The position numbers and the translations under genes were made by a program. Positions 45,892 through 55,059 of a stretch of 64,000 nucleotides of DNA are shown piece after piece; the first letter of the stretch is position 1; each line of letters begins with the position of its first letter. The stretch covers positions 248,001 to 312,000 of the forward strand of contig JAFDZA010000014.1 of assembly GCA_018267135.1 (NCBI GenBank), read 5' to 3'. The notes beneath the pieces were generated by a model. The model ran no database searches. It saw only the letters and a program-made list of their open reading frames with translations, and was not told where the DNA came from. Source of the DNA: Bacteroidota bacterium (GTDB taxonomy: Bacteria > Bacteroidota > Bacteroidia > Cytophagales > Cyclobacteriaceae).

Positions 45892-45893
45892 CC

Positions 45894-46904
45894 TTGAAAG
45901 TGATTTTTTTTCATCGGAAAAAAGCGAAAGGCAACTTCAGTATCGAGGCATTGTTTCAGCAAATTCGTGAAAACCTGCCCAGCGATATTACAAGCCGGGT
46001 AGTTGAGATGAACTGGCAAAGCAAAGGCATATTGAGACGCTTTTTTTGTGGTATGCAGGCGCTGCTTTCACAAGGCGAAATTAACCACATAACAGGCGAT
46101 ATTCATTTTGTGTCCTTGTTTTTACCTAAGCGGAATACAATCCTTACCATACACGATATTGGTTTTTTAGAAAACCGGAGAGGACTTTCTGCTTATCTGC
46201 TAAAACGGTTCTGGGTGCAGGGGCCGGTGCGCCATTGTGCGGCCATCACAACGGTTTCGGAAGCTACCAAAAACGAACTTGTAAAATACGTGCCGGAAGC
46301 CGTTTCGAAAATTCAGGTGATCTACAATCCTATTTCTGAATTGTTTAAAGTAAGCCCCCAGGAATTTAACCCTACTAACCCCATCATTTTACAAATTGGC
46401 ACGAAGCATAATAAAAATATAGAAAGACTATTGCAGGCGGTAAAAGAAATTCCATGCGTACTCTATTTCTTGGGGAAACTCAACTCCGGCCAACGGCAAT
46501 TGATTAATCAATACCAAATTAAATTCAGAGAGTTTACTAATTTAAGTATAGAAGAAGTAGCAGGTCTGTATAAAGAATGCGATATCGTTTCGTTTGTTTC
46601 TACTTTGGAAGGTTTTGGGTTGCCGATTATAGAAGCCAATGCTACAGGTAGGGTCGTGGTAACCGGCAATACATCGTCCATGCCGGAGATAGCAGGCGGA
46701 AGCGCTCATTTGGTAAATCCCTTTGAGGTGGAGTCTATCCGCACAGGAATAAAAAAAGTAATAGAAGATGGGGCCTACCGAGATCAACTTATAACCAAGG
46801 GGTTTGAAAATGCGCAGCGTTTTAAAGGCCGGCCACTGGCCGGAGAATATGCAGCCCTATACAGAAAAATAAAGGATCGAAACAATCACGCTCATACCTC
46901 ATGA
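45894..46904 (+). CDS. family 4 (GT-B) glycosyltransferase
   Basis: This 336-residue protein starts at a TTG. The C-terminal donor-site segment STLEGFGLPIIEANATGRVV contains the EX7E motif, and TLTIHDIGFLENR marks the N-terminal domain. It is similar to mannosyltransferases of the RfaB/WbpX type, but the donor is unproven. Overlaps the polymerase-like gene by 4 bp. Confidence 0.92.
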   Translation: MKVIFFHRKKAKGNFSIEALFQQIRENLPSDITSRVVEMNWQSKGILRRFFCGMQALLSQGEINHITGDIHFVSLFLPKRNTILTIHDIGFLENRRGLSAYLLKRFWVQGPVRHCAAITTVSEATKNELVKYVPEAVSKIQVIYNPISELFKVSPQEFNPTNPIILQIGTKHNKNIERLLQAVKEIPCVLYFLGKLNSGQRQLINQYQIKFREFTNLSIEEVAGLYKECDIVSFVSTLEGFGLPIIEANATGRVVVTGNTSSMPEIAGGSAHLVNPFEVESIRTGIKKVIEDGAYRDQLITKGFENAQRFKGRPLAGEYAALYRKIKDRNNHAHTS

Positions 46905-48166
46905 TGTTGTTTGTTATTTTCGCTTTGTTTTTTATTCTGTATTACCTGATGATGCGGAAGGCCGATAAATTCATACCCGTTATCTACCTCTCGCTGTTTA
47001 CCTATTACATTCAATATATTTTTTCGGTTTATCTGACCTACAATGTGTACCCCGGTTTGGCCAGACAAATGCCCCTGAAGCAGGATGAATTATTTGCGTA
47101 TCTGATACCGGCTGTGATTGCTTTTTTTGGCGGTGCGCTCCTTTTTAAAAAAGATATTGATTTATCCGGGTTGGCAGAAAAGATTAAACCCGTAAGTGCC
47201 ACTCGTTTAGGACACATACTCTTGGGTGTTTCCCTTTCGGTAGATGTTCTCTCTCTCGTGTTTTCGCCCATCGGGTCGATCAGGTCGTTATCGCACCCGC
47301 TGAAATACGGAGCCTTTATGTGTTATATGTTTGCACTTACCCCACTCAATATTTTTTTAATGTTTCTTATTTTTTTTAAACTGCTGAGCGATGCGCTGGC
47401 CGGGGGGATCTTCATTGACTTCTTTATGTGGTGTACCTATTTCTTCCTGATGTTTTCTTTCCGGTTTCGCCTTTCGTTGTTTAGGCGGTCGTTTTTTATT
47501 TTGCTGGCGGCTCCCTTGTTAATCCTGATTCAGTCCATCAAACAGGAGTACCGGCTATACACTCAAAAAGGGAAAAAGGAAACCGGGCTGAGCACCCTGA
47601 CTGAGTTGGCCGTAAAAAAACAAGAGCAGGAAGACACCCCCTTTGCGGAATCTTCCGGCACTGTTAATACCATAGCCCGGTTAAACCAGGGCTGGCATGT
47701 GGGAAAGGTAATGAAACATGTTCCCAGCAGGGTGCCGTTTGCCGAGGGGGCCGATACCTGGTCGGATATACAAGGTGTGATATTGCCCCGCGTATTATTT
47801 CCGGATAAAAAAAATATTGGCGACCACTCCAAGTTTGAGCATTATACCGGGCACATCCTGCACAACAATACATCGATGACGGTGGGCGTGCTGGGCGATT
47901 TTTATATCAACTTTGGGCCTACCGGAGCTTTAGTCGGTTTATTTATTTTTGGGGCTGTGCTAGCACGCTTACTTTATTGGTTTATTAATAAAGTGGTGGT
48001 GCCGCAGCCTATTAATATTATCTGGATACCGGTTTTGTTTGGAATTTGGACGCGGGCAAACAATGATTTTTATATGCTGGTCAATACCTTATTTAAAGGT
48101 TTTTTACTTTTTTTGTTTGTTCAGTTTTTGTTTAAGCTAATCTGGCCGGAGCGGGCGGTTCATTGA
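46901..48166 (+). CDS. O-antigen polymerase-like membrane protein (Wzy-like)
   Basis: This 421-residue polytopic protein has about ten hydrophobic segments and a central soluble loop (about 215-330) that ends before the GDFYINFGPTGALVGLFIFG segment. Loops of this size and the following Gly-rich helix are common to Wzy-type polymerases and oligosaccharide repeat-unit polymerases. The assignment rests on topology and context among glycosyltransferase genes, because Wzy proteins share little sequence. A polymerase would imply block-wise chain growth and need a flippase, which is not seen in the window. Confidence 0.7.
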   Translation: MMLFVIFALFFILYYLMMRKADKFIPVIYLSLFTYYIQYIFSVYLTYNVYPGLARQMPLKQDELFAYLIPAVIAFFGGALLFKKDIDLSGLAEKIKPVSATRLGHILLGVSLSVDVLSLVFSPIGSIRSLSHPLKYGAFMCYMFALTPLNIFLMFLIFFKLLSDALAGGIFIDFFMWCTYFFLMFSFRFRLSLFRRSFFILLAAPLLILIQSIKQEYRLYTQKGKKETGLSTLTELAVKKQEQEDTPFAESSGTVNTIARLNQGWHVGKVMKHVPSRVPFAEGADTWSDIQGVILPRVLFPDKKNIGDHSKFEHYTGHILHNNTSMTVGVLGDFYINFGPTGALVGLFIFGAVLARLLYWFINKVVVPQPINIIWIPVLFGIWTRANNDFYMLVNTLFKGFLLFLFVQFLFKLIWPERAVH

Positions 48167-49281
48167 AAAAAAAGATATTTTTTCTGTATCCCTATTACTG
48201 GCCGCACTACCAGGCAGGCGGGCCGGTTCAGTCGTTATTTAATCTGGCCAACGTCCTAAAAGAGCATGTGCAAGTGTATGTGCTCTCGCGAACAAAAGAT
48301 GTGGATGGCACTTCTGCTGAAGATCTAATAAAAAATAAATGGATTACCGGGCCGAACAGAGAAAATATATTTTACTTAAATTCAATTACACCTCGGTTGG
48401 TTTACCGGTTATTGGCTGAAGTTAAACCCGATGCGGTTTGGGTAAACGGTATTTTTAATGCCACCACCACTTTGCCCGGTATTTTGTTTGCCCGGGTTTT
48501 AGGTATTAAAATTTTTTTCTCACCACGGGGCATGTTGCAACCGTGGGGGCTGGCCAGGCGAAAATGGATTAAGCGCGGATACCTCTTTTTATTGAAAAGG
48601 ATCATTCCGCGTACCGTGGAATGGCATGCGACTGATCGCAATGAGGAACAGGATATTATTAAAATCTTTGGAAGGAACCGGCTCATCCACATTGCTCCAA
48701 ACGTGCCGCGAAAACCAACTTCATATCAACCTTTGGAATGGACACCCGGAGAAAAAATGAAACTTGTTTTTCTGTCGCTGATTAACCCAAATAAAAACCT
48801 ACATCTTCTGATCGATGCCGTGCTTCCTCTTCAGGATTATTATACGCTGGATATTTTTGGCCCCGTAGCTAATACGTTGTATGGAGAAACCTGTTTTGAA
48901 AAAATAAGAGAGGCTCCTCACATTTCATACAAAGGAGCCGTGCCGCCCTGGCAAGTTCAGGAATTGCTCTGTCAATATCACTTTTTTGTATTGCCCACGC
49001 AAGGCGAAAATTTCGGTCACGCCATTTTCGATGCGCTATCATCCAGCGTGCCGGTTATTATTTCTAAAAATACACCTTGGAAAGACATTGAAAAAACCGG
49101 AGCGGGATTTTATATTGATATAGAGAAAGAAAAAAATGAACAATTAGAAAAGGTCTTATATATGATTCCGAAAATGAATAATAATGACTACATAGAATTT
49201 AGGAAGCATGCACACGAATATTCCATCTTTTTTTGGAGCGAATCTATTTTTATTGAACAGTACCTTTTTTTAAATAGATAG
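48163..49281 (+). CDS. family 4 (GT-B) glycosyltransferase
   Basis: This 372-residue protein starts at a TTG overlapping the polymerase-like gene. It has the N-terminal glycine-rich acceptor segment HYQAGGPVQSLFNLA, FFSPRGMLQPWGL, and the C-terminal PTQGENFGHAIFDALSSSVP, which carries the EX7E motif. It resembles the GT4 enzymes that add hexoses in exopolysaccharide loci. The gene is followed by an 89-bp AT-rich gap holding a candidate promoter. Confidence 0.92.
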   Translation: MKKKIFFLYPYYWPHYQAGGPVQSLFNLANVLKEHVQVYVLSRTKDVDGTSAEDLIKNKWITGPNRENIFYLNSITPRLVYRLLAEVKPDAVWVNGIFNATTTLPGILFARVLGIKIFFSPRGMLQPWGLARRKWIKRGYLFLLKRIIPRTVEWHATDRNEEQDIIKIFGRNRLIHIAPNVPRKPTSYQPLEWTPGEKMKLVFLSLINPNKNLHLLIDAVLPLQDYYTLDIFGPVANTLYGETCFEKIREAPHISYKGAVPPWQVQELLCQYHFFVLPTQGENFGHAIFDALSSSVPVIISKNTPWKDIEKTGAGFYIDIEKEKNEQLEKVLYMIPKMNNNDYIEFRKHAHEYSIFFWSESIFIEQYLFLNR

Positions 49282-49292
49282 TTGTGTTTATT

Positions 49293-49300
49293 TATTTTTG
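49293..49300 (+). promoter_or_regulatory. candidate -7 promoter element
   Basis: TATTTTTG matches TAnnTTTG in the AT-rich gap before the FkbM gene at 49371. The surrounding AT-richness makes chance matches more likely, so this is weak. It would give a leader of about 65 bases. Confidence 0.3.
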
Positions 49301-49370
49301 TGTAGACGATAAATATATAGCCTTACATCATAGAATGTTTAGTAGGATGGTTTATTACATTATTTGATTT

Positions 49371-50108
49371 ATGAATTTAAGAAAATGGGTTGCACATAAT
49401 TTTCCGGGCTTAGGATCTTACAAAAGATACGCAACAGCTTTTTTAGATCGGTTTCTGCCAGTTAAAAAATCTTACTCTCAGCATCAGGAAGATATTTATA
49501 TTCTAAGTTTATTAAAAAAATATAATACTGAGAATGCTATTTATGTGGATGTAGGCGCGAATCATCCCACTGATATTTCCAATACATACTTACTGTATCG
49601 AAATGGAATGAAAGGTATTTTATTTGAACCGAATGAAGAGTTATCCAGATTAGCAAAAAATATAGGATCACAAGACATAGTGCTTCCTATTGCAATCAGC
49701 AGTCAACCAGAACTTCTAAAGTTTAATATTTCTAAAACACCTGTTTTAAGTTCCTTTAAGGAGTTAAACCATACTTTTTATAAATCAGTTTATATACCTG
49801 TCTTGCCTCTTGATTTAGCTCTTAAACACATAGAGTATCAATTTATTTCATTATTAAGCATCGATGTTGAGGGCTTAAATATTGATGTGTTGAAAGGGGC
49901 TAGAGATACTATTCAAAAAGCATTAATTATATGTATAGAGTTTGACTCGAAAGACGAACAATTTACTGTTGAAGAGATACTTGGCGTAAATTTTAAACTT
50001 ATTTCAGTTTATAATTGCAATTTAATTTATTTGAATAGCAAATTGTCTGAGGAATTAATCAGTTATTCTACAGCCCAACTACCCAACCATGTTCATCCTC
50101 GGTCTTAA
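49371..50108 (+). CDS. FkbM-family methyltransferase
   Basis: This 245-residue protein has the SAM motif YVDVGANHPTDISNTYLLY (about 61-79), a variant in which His-Pro replaces the second Gly-containing step, then GILFEPNEELSRL and the FkbM hallmark LLSIDVEGLNIDVLKGA. The first segment matches a well-known FkbM subgroup. AT-rich. Its last 20 bases overlap the carbamoyltransferase gene in another frame. Confidence 0.88.
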   Translation: MNLRKWVAHNFPGLGSYKRYATAFLDRFLPVKKSYSQHQEDIYILSLLKKYNTENAIYVDVGANHPTDISNTYLLYRNGMKGILFEPNEELSRLAKNIGSQDIVLPIAISSQPELLKFNISKTPVLSSFKELNHTFYKSVYIPVLPLDLALKHIEYQFISLLSIDVEGLNIDVLKGARDTIQKALIICIEFDSKDEQFTVEEILGVNFKLISVYNCNLIYLNSKLSEELISYSTAQLPNHVHPRS

Positions 50109-51813
50109 TGCGCATCATGCTGATTCCTCGGCTGCCATTTTTAAAGATGGTATCCTTCTGGCAGCCGCGGAAGAAGAACGCTTCCGGAGGATTAAACATT
50201 GGGCCGGGTTTCCTTCGGAAGCAGTAAAATTTTGTCTGCACGAAGCAGGCATCCGGTTGCACGAGGTAGATCATATTACCATAGGCCGCGATGCCAAGGC
50301 CAAGTTTTGGAATAAAGTAAAATTTGTTCTTTCTAATGCACACAAAAAGAACCCACTTTTAGTAGATCGCCTCAAGAACTCAAAAAAAATAATCAGTATA
50401 GAGAATGAATTGGCTGCTTTGAGCGGCTTAAGTGAGCGGGATATTAAACCTAAAATTGTTTATGCAGAGCACCATCGCAGCCACCTGGCATCGGCTTTTT
50501 TTGCCAGCCCGTTTGAAGAAGCTGCTATTTTATCGGTAGATGGCTCGGGCGATTTCACTACTACGATGATAGCCACGGGCAAAGGCAACCAAATTACTGT
50601 GCTCGATTCGGTGGATTTCCCCGTGTCGGTAGGGCTGTTTTATACAGCCTTTACCCAATACCTCGGATTTCCCCATTATGGCGATGAGTACAAAGTAATG
50701 GGGCTGGCTCCGTATGGGCAGCCGGTTTACCAAGACCAGATAAGCAAAATTTTTCAGTTGCGTCCATCGGGATTGTTTACGTGGGATGCCGGCTATTTTT
50801 CTAACCCTACCGAAATTAAACTGGATTATACCACCCACACTCCACAGCTATCAACATTGTACGGAAAAAAAATAGTAGATGAGTTTGGCCCACCCCGCCA
50901 GGCCGGAGAGGAGCTGACTCAAAAACACAAAAATCTGGCGGCCAGTGTACAGGCAGTTTGCGAAGAGATTATTTTTCATGTACTGAATCGGTTGCAGACC
51001 CGTACCGGATTAAAAAATGTTTGTATTGCCGGGGGCGTTGCCCAAAACTCGGTAGCTAACGGAAAAATAGTAGAGCGCACCAAATTTGAAAAGCTGTATA
51101 TTCCTTCGGCCGGCCATGATGCCGGCATCAGCATGGGCAGTGCTTTGTATGTGCACCATCACATCCTGAAAAACAAACGAAGCCCGCCTATCTATAACGC
51201 CTACACCGGCAGCCGTTTTTCCAATGAAGAGATTGAACAGTTGTTGCAGCAAAAAGGGGTATCTTATAAACGTTTGGAAGACGATCGGTTGTACGAGTAT
51301 GTGGCCAATAAACTGATCGAACCGGGCGTAGTAGGCTGGTTTACCGGTCGAGCCGAATTTGGTCCGCGGGCCTTGGGGGGGCGTTCGATTTTAGCAGATC
51401 CGCGAAATCCCCGGGCAAAGGATTTATTGAATGCCAAAATTAAACGAAGAGAAAGTTTCCGTCCGTTTGCGCCTTCCATCTTAAAAGAATACGTGGCCGA
51501 TTATTTTGAGAAAGCGGACGATGTGCCTTTTATGGAAAAAGTATTTCCGATACGGAAAGAAAAACGGGAACAAATTCCGGCTGTTACCCATGTGGATGGC
51601 ACCGGTCGGTTGCAAACCGTGATGAAAGATATTTCGCCCCGCTATTATGCTCTGATTGATCAATTCAGAAAAAAAACAGGCGTGCCCATTTTATTAAACA
51701 CGTCCTTTAATGAAAACGAACCGATCGTCAATACACCGGCCGAAGCGCTCGATTGTTTTTTGCGCACCCACATGGATATGCTGGTATTAGAAAATTGTGT
51801 GATTGAGCGATGA
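50089..51813 (+). CDS. NodU/CmcH-family carbamoyltransferase
   Basis: This 574-residue enzyme transfers a carbamoyl group from carbamoyl phosphate to a sugar hydroxyl. The N-terminal Kae1-like domain shows LGLNAHHADSSAAI, HHRSHLASAFFASPF and SVDGSGDFTTT (ATP and metal sites). The C-terminal domain shows GRAEFGPRALGGRSILADP and NTSFNENEPI. Its length is right for the family. It predicts an O-carbamoylated sugar in the glycan. It overlaps the FkbM gene by 20 bp and the next gene by 4 bp. Confidence 0.94.
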   Translation: MFILGLNAHHADSSAAIFKDGILLAAAEEERFRRIKHWAGFPSEAVKFCLHEAGIRLHEVDHITIGRDAKAKFWNKVKFVLSNAHKKNPLLVDRLKNSKKIISIENELAALSGLSERDIKPKIVYAEHHRSHLASAFFASPFEEAAILSVDGSGDFTTTMIATGKGNQITVLDSVDFPVSVGLFYTAFTQYLGFPHYGDEYKVMGLAPYGQPVYQDQISKIFQLRPSGLFTWDAGYFSNPTEIKLDYTTHTPQLSTLYGKKIVDEFGPPRQAGEELTQKHKNLAASVQAVCEEIIFHVLNRLQTRTGLKNVCIAGGVAQNSVANGKIVERTKFEKLYIPSAGHDAGISMGSALYVHHHILKNKRSPPIYNAYTGSRFSNEEIEQLLQQKGVSYKRLEDDRLYEYVANKLIEPGVVGWFTGRAEFGPRALGGRSILADPRNPRAKDLLNAKIKRRESFRPFAPSILKEYVADYFEKADDVPFMEKVFPIRKEKREQIPAVTHVDGTGRLQTVMKDISPRYYALIDQFRKKTGVPILLNTSFNENEPIVNTPAEALDCFLRTHMDMLVLENCVIER

Positions 51814-52553
51814 AACTATCCATCCTTACGGTGTCGTATAATTCGGCTCGCACCATTCTGAGTACATTCCAATCTATCCGCGCTCAAACATATCCTGCTA
51901 TTGAATACATTGTGGTAGATGGAAACTCAACCGATGGTACAGTTGATATCATTCAGGCAAACCGGGATCTCATTCAAAAATACCTGATCGAACCCGACCG
52001 TGGCATTTATGATGCCATGAATAAAGCCATTGGTTTGGCCACCGGGGAGGTAGTGGGCATTTTAAACTCAGATGATTTTTATGCGGACGAAACAATTCTT
52101 GAAAAAGTAGCGCACGCTTTTGGAGACCCGTCAGTAGATGCTGTATTTGGTAATCTGGTATTTGTTGATTCCAATAACTTATCAAAAATTGTTCGTACAT
52201 ATTCTTCCGCTCATTGGAATCCCAGAAAATTTGCCTGGGGTTTTATGCCGGCTCATCCCACCTTTTTTGTTCGTAGAAAATACTATGAACAACTCGGGCT
52301 TTTTAAAACAGATTATAAAATTGCAGCCGATTATGAATTACTCATTCGCTTCTTAGCGGTACACCAATTAAAATACCAATACCTGCCTTTAAAAATGGTG
52401 GTGATGCGTAAGGGAGGGGTCAGCTCTAAAAACTTAAAGAGCAACTTCATTTTGAATAACGAAATTATGCGCGGCTGCCGCGAGAATGGAATCTACACCA
52501 ACGCTTTCATGGTGTACAGCAAATATTTTAGAAAATTGTTTGAATTGCGCTGA
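51810..52553 (+). CDS. family 2 glycosyltransferase
   Basis: This 247-residue GT-A enzyme is of the short WcaA/PGL type, with LSILTVSYNSARTI, VVDGNSTDGTVDII, EPDRGIYDAMNKAI and ILNSDDFY. That set is typical of transferases that act late in repeat-unit assembly. It has no membrane segment. One base overlaps the next start. Confidence 0.92.
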   Translation: MKLSILTVSYNSARTILSTFQSIRAQTYPAIEYIVVDGNSTDGTVDIIQANRDLIQKYLIEPDRGIYDAMNKAIGLATGEVVGILNSDDFYADETILEKVAHAFGDPSVDAVFGNLVFVDSNNLSKIVRTYSSAHWNPRKFAWGFMPAHPTFFVRRKYYEQLGLFKTDYKIAADYELLIRFLAVHQLKYQYLPLKMVVMRKGGVSSKNLKSNFILNNEIMRGCRENGIYTNAFMVYSKYFRKLFELR

Positions 52554-53479
52554 TGAAAAATATTTTGATTACCGGCATCAGCGGCTTTGTGGGAACGAAC
52601 CTGGCTACCTATTTGCATCATCACACAGATTGGAAAATTTTTGGCACCAGCCGCAGAAAACTGAACCTGGTATCGAATCGTGAAGAGATTATACAGATTG
52701 GAATGAATCATAGCGAATGGAATGAACACCAAGTTGATGTGGTGGTTCATCTGGCCGGCATCGCACATGATTTAAGCGGAACCTTTAAGCCGGATGATTA
52801 TGAAACGGTAAACGCAGGAGGCACACAACAAGCTGTGGACGAATTTCTGAAGTCCCATGCTTCTGTTTTTATTTTTGTAAGTTCGATTAAAGCAGTGGTT
52901 GATTATTCGGAGCAAATTGTAGATGAAGATTTTATAGCCTGCCCCACTACCGACTATGGAAAATCCAAATTAAAAGCCGAACAGTATATTCAATCTAAAA
53001 CAGGAACAGGGAAGTATTTTTATATTTTACGACCAGCCATGATACACGGCCCCGGAAATAAGGGAAATCTAAATTTGCTCTACCGGTTTGTAAAATGGCG
53101 GCTGCCTTTTCCTTTGGGCCAGCTTAAAAATGAACGATCCTTTTTGTCAATCGAAAATTTTTGTTTTGTTGTTCAGGCATTGATAACTAAAAATTATTTA
53201 CCGGGTATTTATCATGTATCGGATGATGGGTATTTATCCACTACCGAGTTGTACGAGTTGATGGCACAAACAACAAACCGAAAAAAAATAATCCTGAATT
53301 GCCCCATCCCATTTATCGTATTTATGGCTACTTTGTTGGGTAAAAAACATTGGCTGAATAAACTGACCGAAAGTATGAAAGTATCTAACCGGAAAATTGG
53401 CAAGATGCTGGGAGAGGAGCTGCCGGTTAGTCTGAGAGATGGCTTGCAACATACCATTCAATCGTTCGATGCAGACTAA
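52553..53479 (+). CDS. NAD-dependent sugar epimerase/dehydratase
   Basis: This 308-residue extended SDR has the cofactor motif TGISGFVG (starting about residue 7) and catalytic Tyr135/Lys139 in YGKSK. Relatives paired with a WecA-like transferase, as here, reduce a 4-keto-6-deoxy UDP-sugar (for example to UDP-N-acetylfucosamine or quinovosamine) that the transferase then puts on the lipid carrier. That fits the next gene, whose start lies inside this gene's 3' end. Confidence 0.9.
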   Translation: MKNILITGISGFVGTNLATYLHHHTDWKIFGTSRRKLNLVSNREEIIQIGMNHSEWNEHQVDVVVHLAGIAHDLSGTFKPDDYETVNAGGTQQAVDEFLKSHASVFIFVSSIKAVVDYSEQIVDEDFIACPTTDYGKSKLKAEQYIQSKTGTGKYFYILRPAMIHGPGNKGNLNLLYRFVKWRLPFPLGQLKNERSFLSIENFCFVVQALITKNYLPGIYHVSDDGYLSTTELYELMAQTTNRKKIILNCPIPFIVFMATLLGKKHWLNKLTESMKVSNRKIGKMLGEELPVSLRDGLQHTIQSFDAD

Positions 53480-54434
53480 CTGGATTTTTATCGGGCTCGG
53501 ATTTATTTTTTTGTGGCTTGCCGAGCTAGCCTATTTCCGGGTGGCCGGTCGGTTGGGTATTATAGATAAGCCGAACGAACGCAGTTCGCATGCCCATCCT
53601 ATTATTCGCGGGGGAGGAATTATTTTTTTAGTCAGTGTCTTAGCCTGGTTTTTCACCCACTCGCTAATATGGCCTTGGTTTATGCTGGCGGTGGGAGTGG
53701 TGGCAGTGGTGAGTTTTGCTGACGACCTGGTGTCGGTTAATTTCGTAACCCGTATTGTTTTCCAAACTACGGGTATGCTGCTCGTCTTTTATCAGGCCGA
53801 TGTTTTTCGTTATCCGCTTACAGGCGTAATTTTTGCCTTAGTAGTAGGGGTAGGTACGCTCAATGCTTTTAATTTTATGGACGGCATTAATGGCATTACT
53901 GGTATTTACTCATTGGTAACATTGCTTACGTTGCTGGTAATTCAACGGCAGATTCCGTTTACGGAGATTTCTCTTCTGATTGGAGTAATGATGTCGTTGC
54001 TGGTTTTTCTTTTTTTTAATTTCAGAAAAATGGCCAGGTGCTTTGCAGGCGATGTGGGCAGCGTAACCATTGCCCTGGTAATTGTTTTTTTTGTTATTCA
54101 ACTGATTATAACTACGTCTTATTTTGGATGGATTTTTTTGCTTTTGATTTATGGCCTTGATTCGGTTATTACTATTTTTTTTCGTTTGATGCGCAGAGAA
54201 AATATTTTTGAGGCTCATCGCACCCATTTGTTTCAATACCTTTCTAATGAATGCGGCTACGATCACCGGATGGTTTCGGTCGGGTATGGCCTGTGCCAGC
54301 TGGCATTTAATGTTTTGCTGATTTATTCATTTGAAACCAGCAACGTAGTTGTTTTATTACTTTCTGTTTTTTTGTTTGCATTGATGTACCTGGCTGTGCG
54401 CTACCGGGTAATTAGGAAGGTATCAGTAAAATGA
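53469..54434 (+). CDS. WecA/MraY-like sugar-phosphate transferase
   Basis: This 321-residue polytopic protein (about ten membrane segments) transfers an N-acetylhexosamine phosphate to undecaprenyl phosphate. Family motifs are PNERSSHAHPIIRGGG near residues 38-53, SFADDL, FNFMDGINGI (about 134-143) and FAGDVGSV. The ATG at 53469 overlaps the epimerase gene by 11 bp and gives a proper first membrane helix. The epimerase gene before it probably makes its donor. With the PglC-like gene directly after, the locus holds two candidate initiating enzymes. Confidence 0.92.
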   Translation: MQTNWIFIGLGFIFLWLAELAYFRVAGRLGIIDKPNERSSHAHPIIRGGGIIFLVSVLAWFFTHSLIWPWFMLAVGVVAVVSFADDLVSVNFVTRIVFQTTGMLLVFYQADVFRYPLTGVIFALVVGVGTLNAFNFMDGINGITGIYSLVTLLTLLVIQRQIPFTEISLLIGVMMSLLVFLFFNFRKMARCFAGDVGSVTIALVIVFFVIQLIITTSYFGWIFLLLIYGLDSVITIFFRLMRRENIFEAHRTHLFQYLSNECGYDHRMVSVGYGLCQLAFNVLLIYSFETSNVVVLLLSVFLFALMYLAVRYRVIRKVSVK

Positions 54435-55027
54435 ATTTTGCGTATAACACATACGGTAAACGAGGGTTAGATGTGGTTTTAAGCCTGATCCTGATTGTAT
54501 TAAGTTTATGGCTGGTGGGCCTTATTCTGTTAGCTTATTTTTTCACGTTTCAATTTCCTGTTTTATTTAAACAAGCACGCATAGGCAAAAACAATACGGC
54601 ATTTATTATGTATAAGTTTCGCACGCTTTTAGATGGCCCGTCAGACGATATACAAAAGCGAAGATTTTGGCTGGGCGATTTGCTTCGTTATTTTTCGTTA
54701 GATGAATGGCCTCAATTATGGAATGTGCTGCGTGGAGATATGTCGCTAGTTGGCCCCCGGCCATTACCGGTGGCCTATTGGCCGCTTATGAACGGGCAAC
54801 AGAAACACCGGCATGCAGTATGGCCCGGCATTACCGGATGGGCACAGGTAAACGGCCGCCACGCTATCCGTTGGGATACTAAATTTGAATTAGATCTTTA
54901 TTACGTTAATCATATTTCGTTTTTATTCGACTTAAAAATTCTTTTGCTTACGTTCGGCCTGTTCTTATTTCCACGGAAAGACCGGTCGCTGGAAGAAAAA
55001 AAATTTGAGGGGAACCAGCCGCTATAA
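54431..55027 (+). CDS. PglC-like monotopic phosphoglycosyl transferase
   Basis: This 198-residue enzyme belongs to the small bacterial sugar transferase family, with a single N-terminal re-entrant helix (RGLDVVLSLILIVLSLWL). Its conserved block contains YKFRT, the catalytic Asp-Glu pair in SLDEWPQLWNVLRGDMS and VGPRPL. It attaches a phospho-sugar to undecaprenyl phosphate. The gene order with a PglD-like, a PglE-like and (at the right edge) a PglF-like gene suggests a diacetamido-trideoxyhexose such as bacillosamine as its substrate. Overlaps the WecA-like gene by 4 bp. Confidence 0.93.
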   Translation: MNFAYNTYGKRGLDVVLSLILIVLSLWLVGLILLAYFFTFQFPVLFKQARIGKNNTAFIMYKFRTLLDGPSDDIQKRRFWLGDLLRYFSLDEWPQLWNVLRGDMSLVGPRPLPVAYWPLMNGQQKHRHAVWPGITGWAQVNGRHAIRWDTKFELDLYYVNHISFLFDLKILLLTFGLFLFPRKDRSLEEKKFEGNQPL

Positions 55028-55044
55028 AAATCACAAGTTAGCTT

Positions 55045-55052
55045 TAGCTTTG
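55045..55052 (+). promoter_or_regulatory. candidate -7 promoter element
   Basis: TAGCTTTG matches TAnnTTTG and ends 7 bases before the acetyltransferase ATG at 55060, in a 32-bp gap. It would give an almost leaderless transcript. No -33 element is seen, so confidence is low. Confidence 0.25.
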
Positions 55053-55059
55053 TTTTCTC

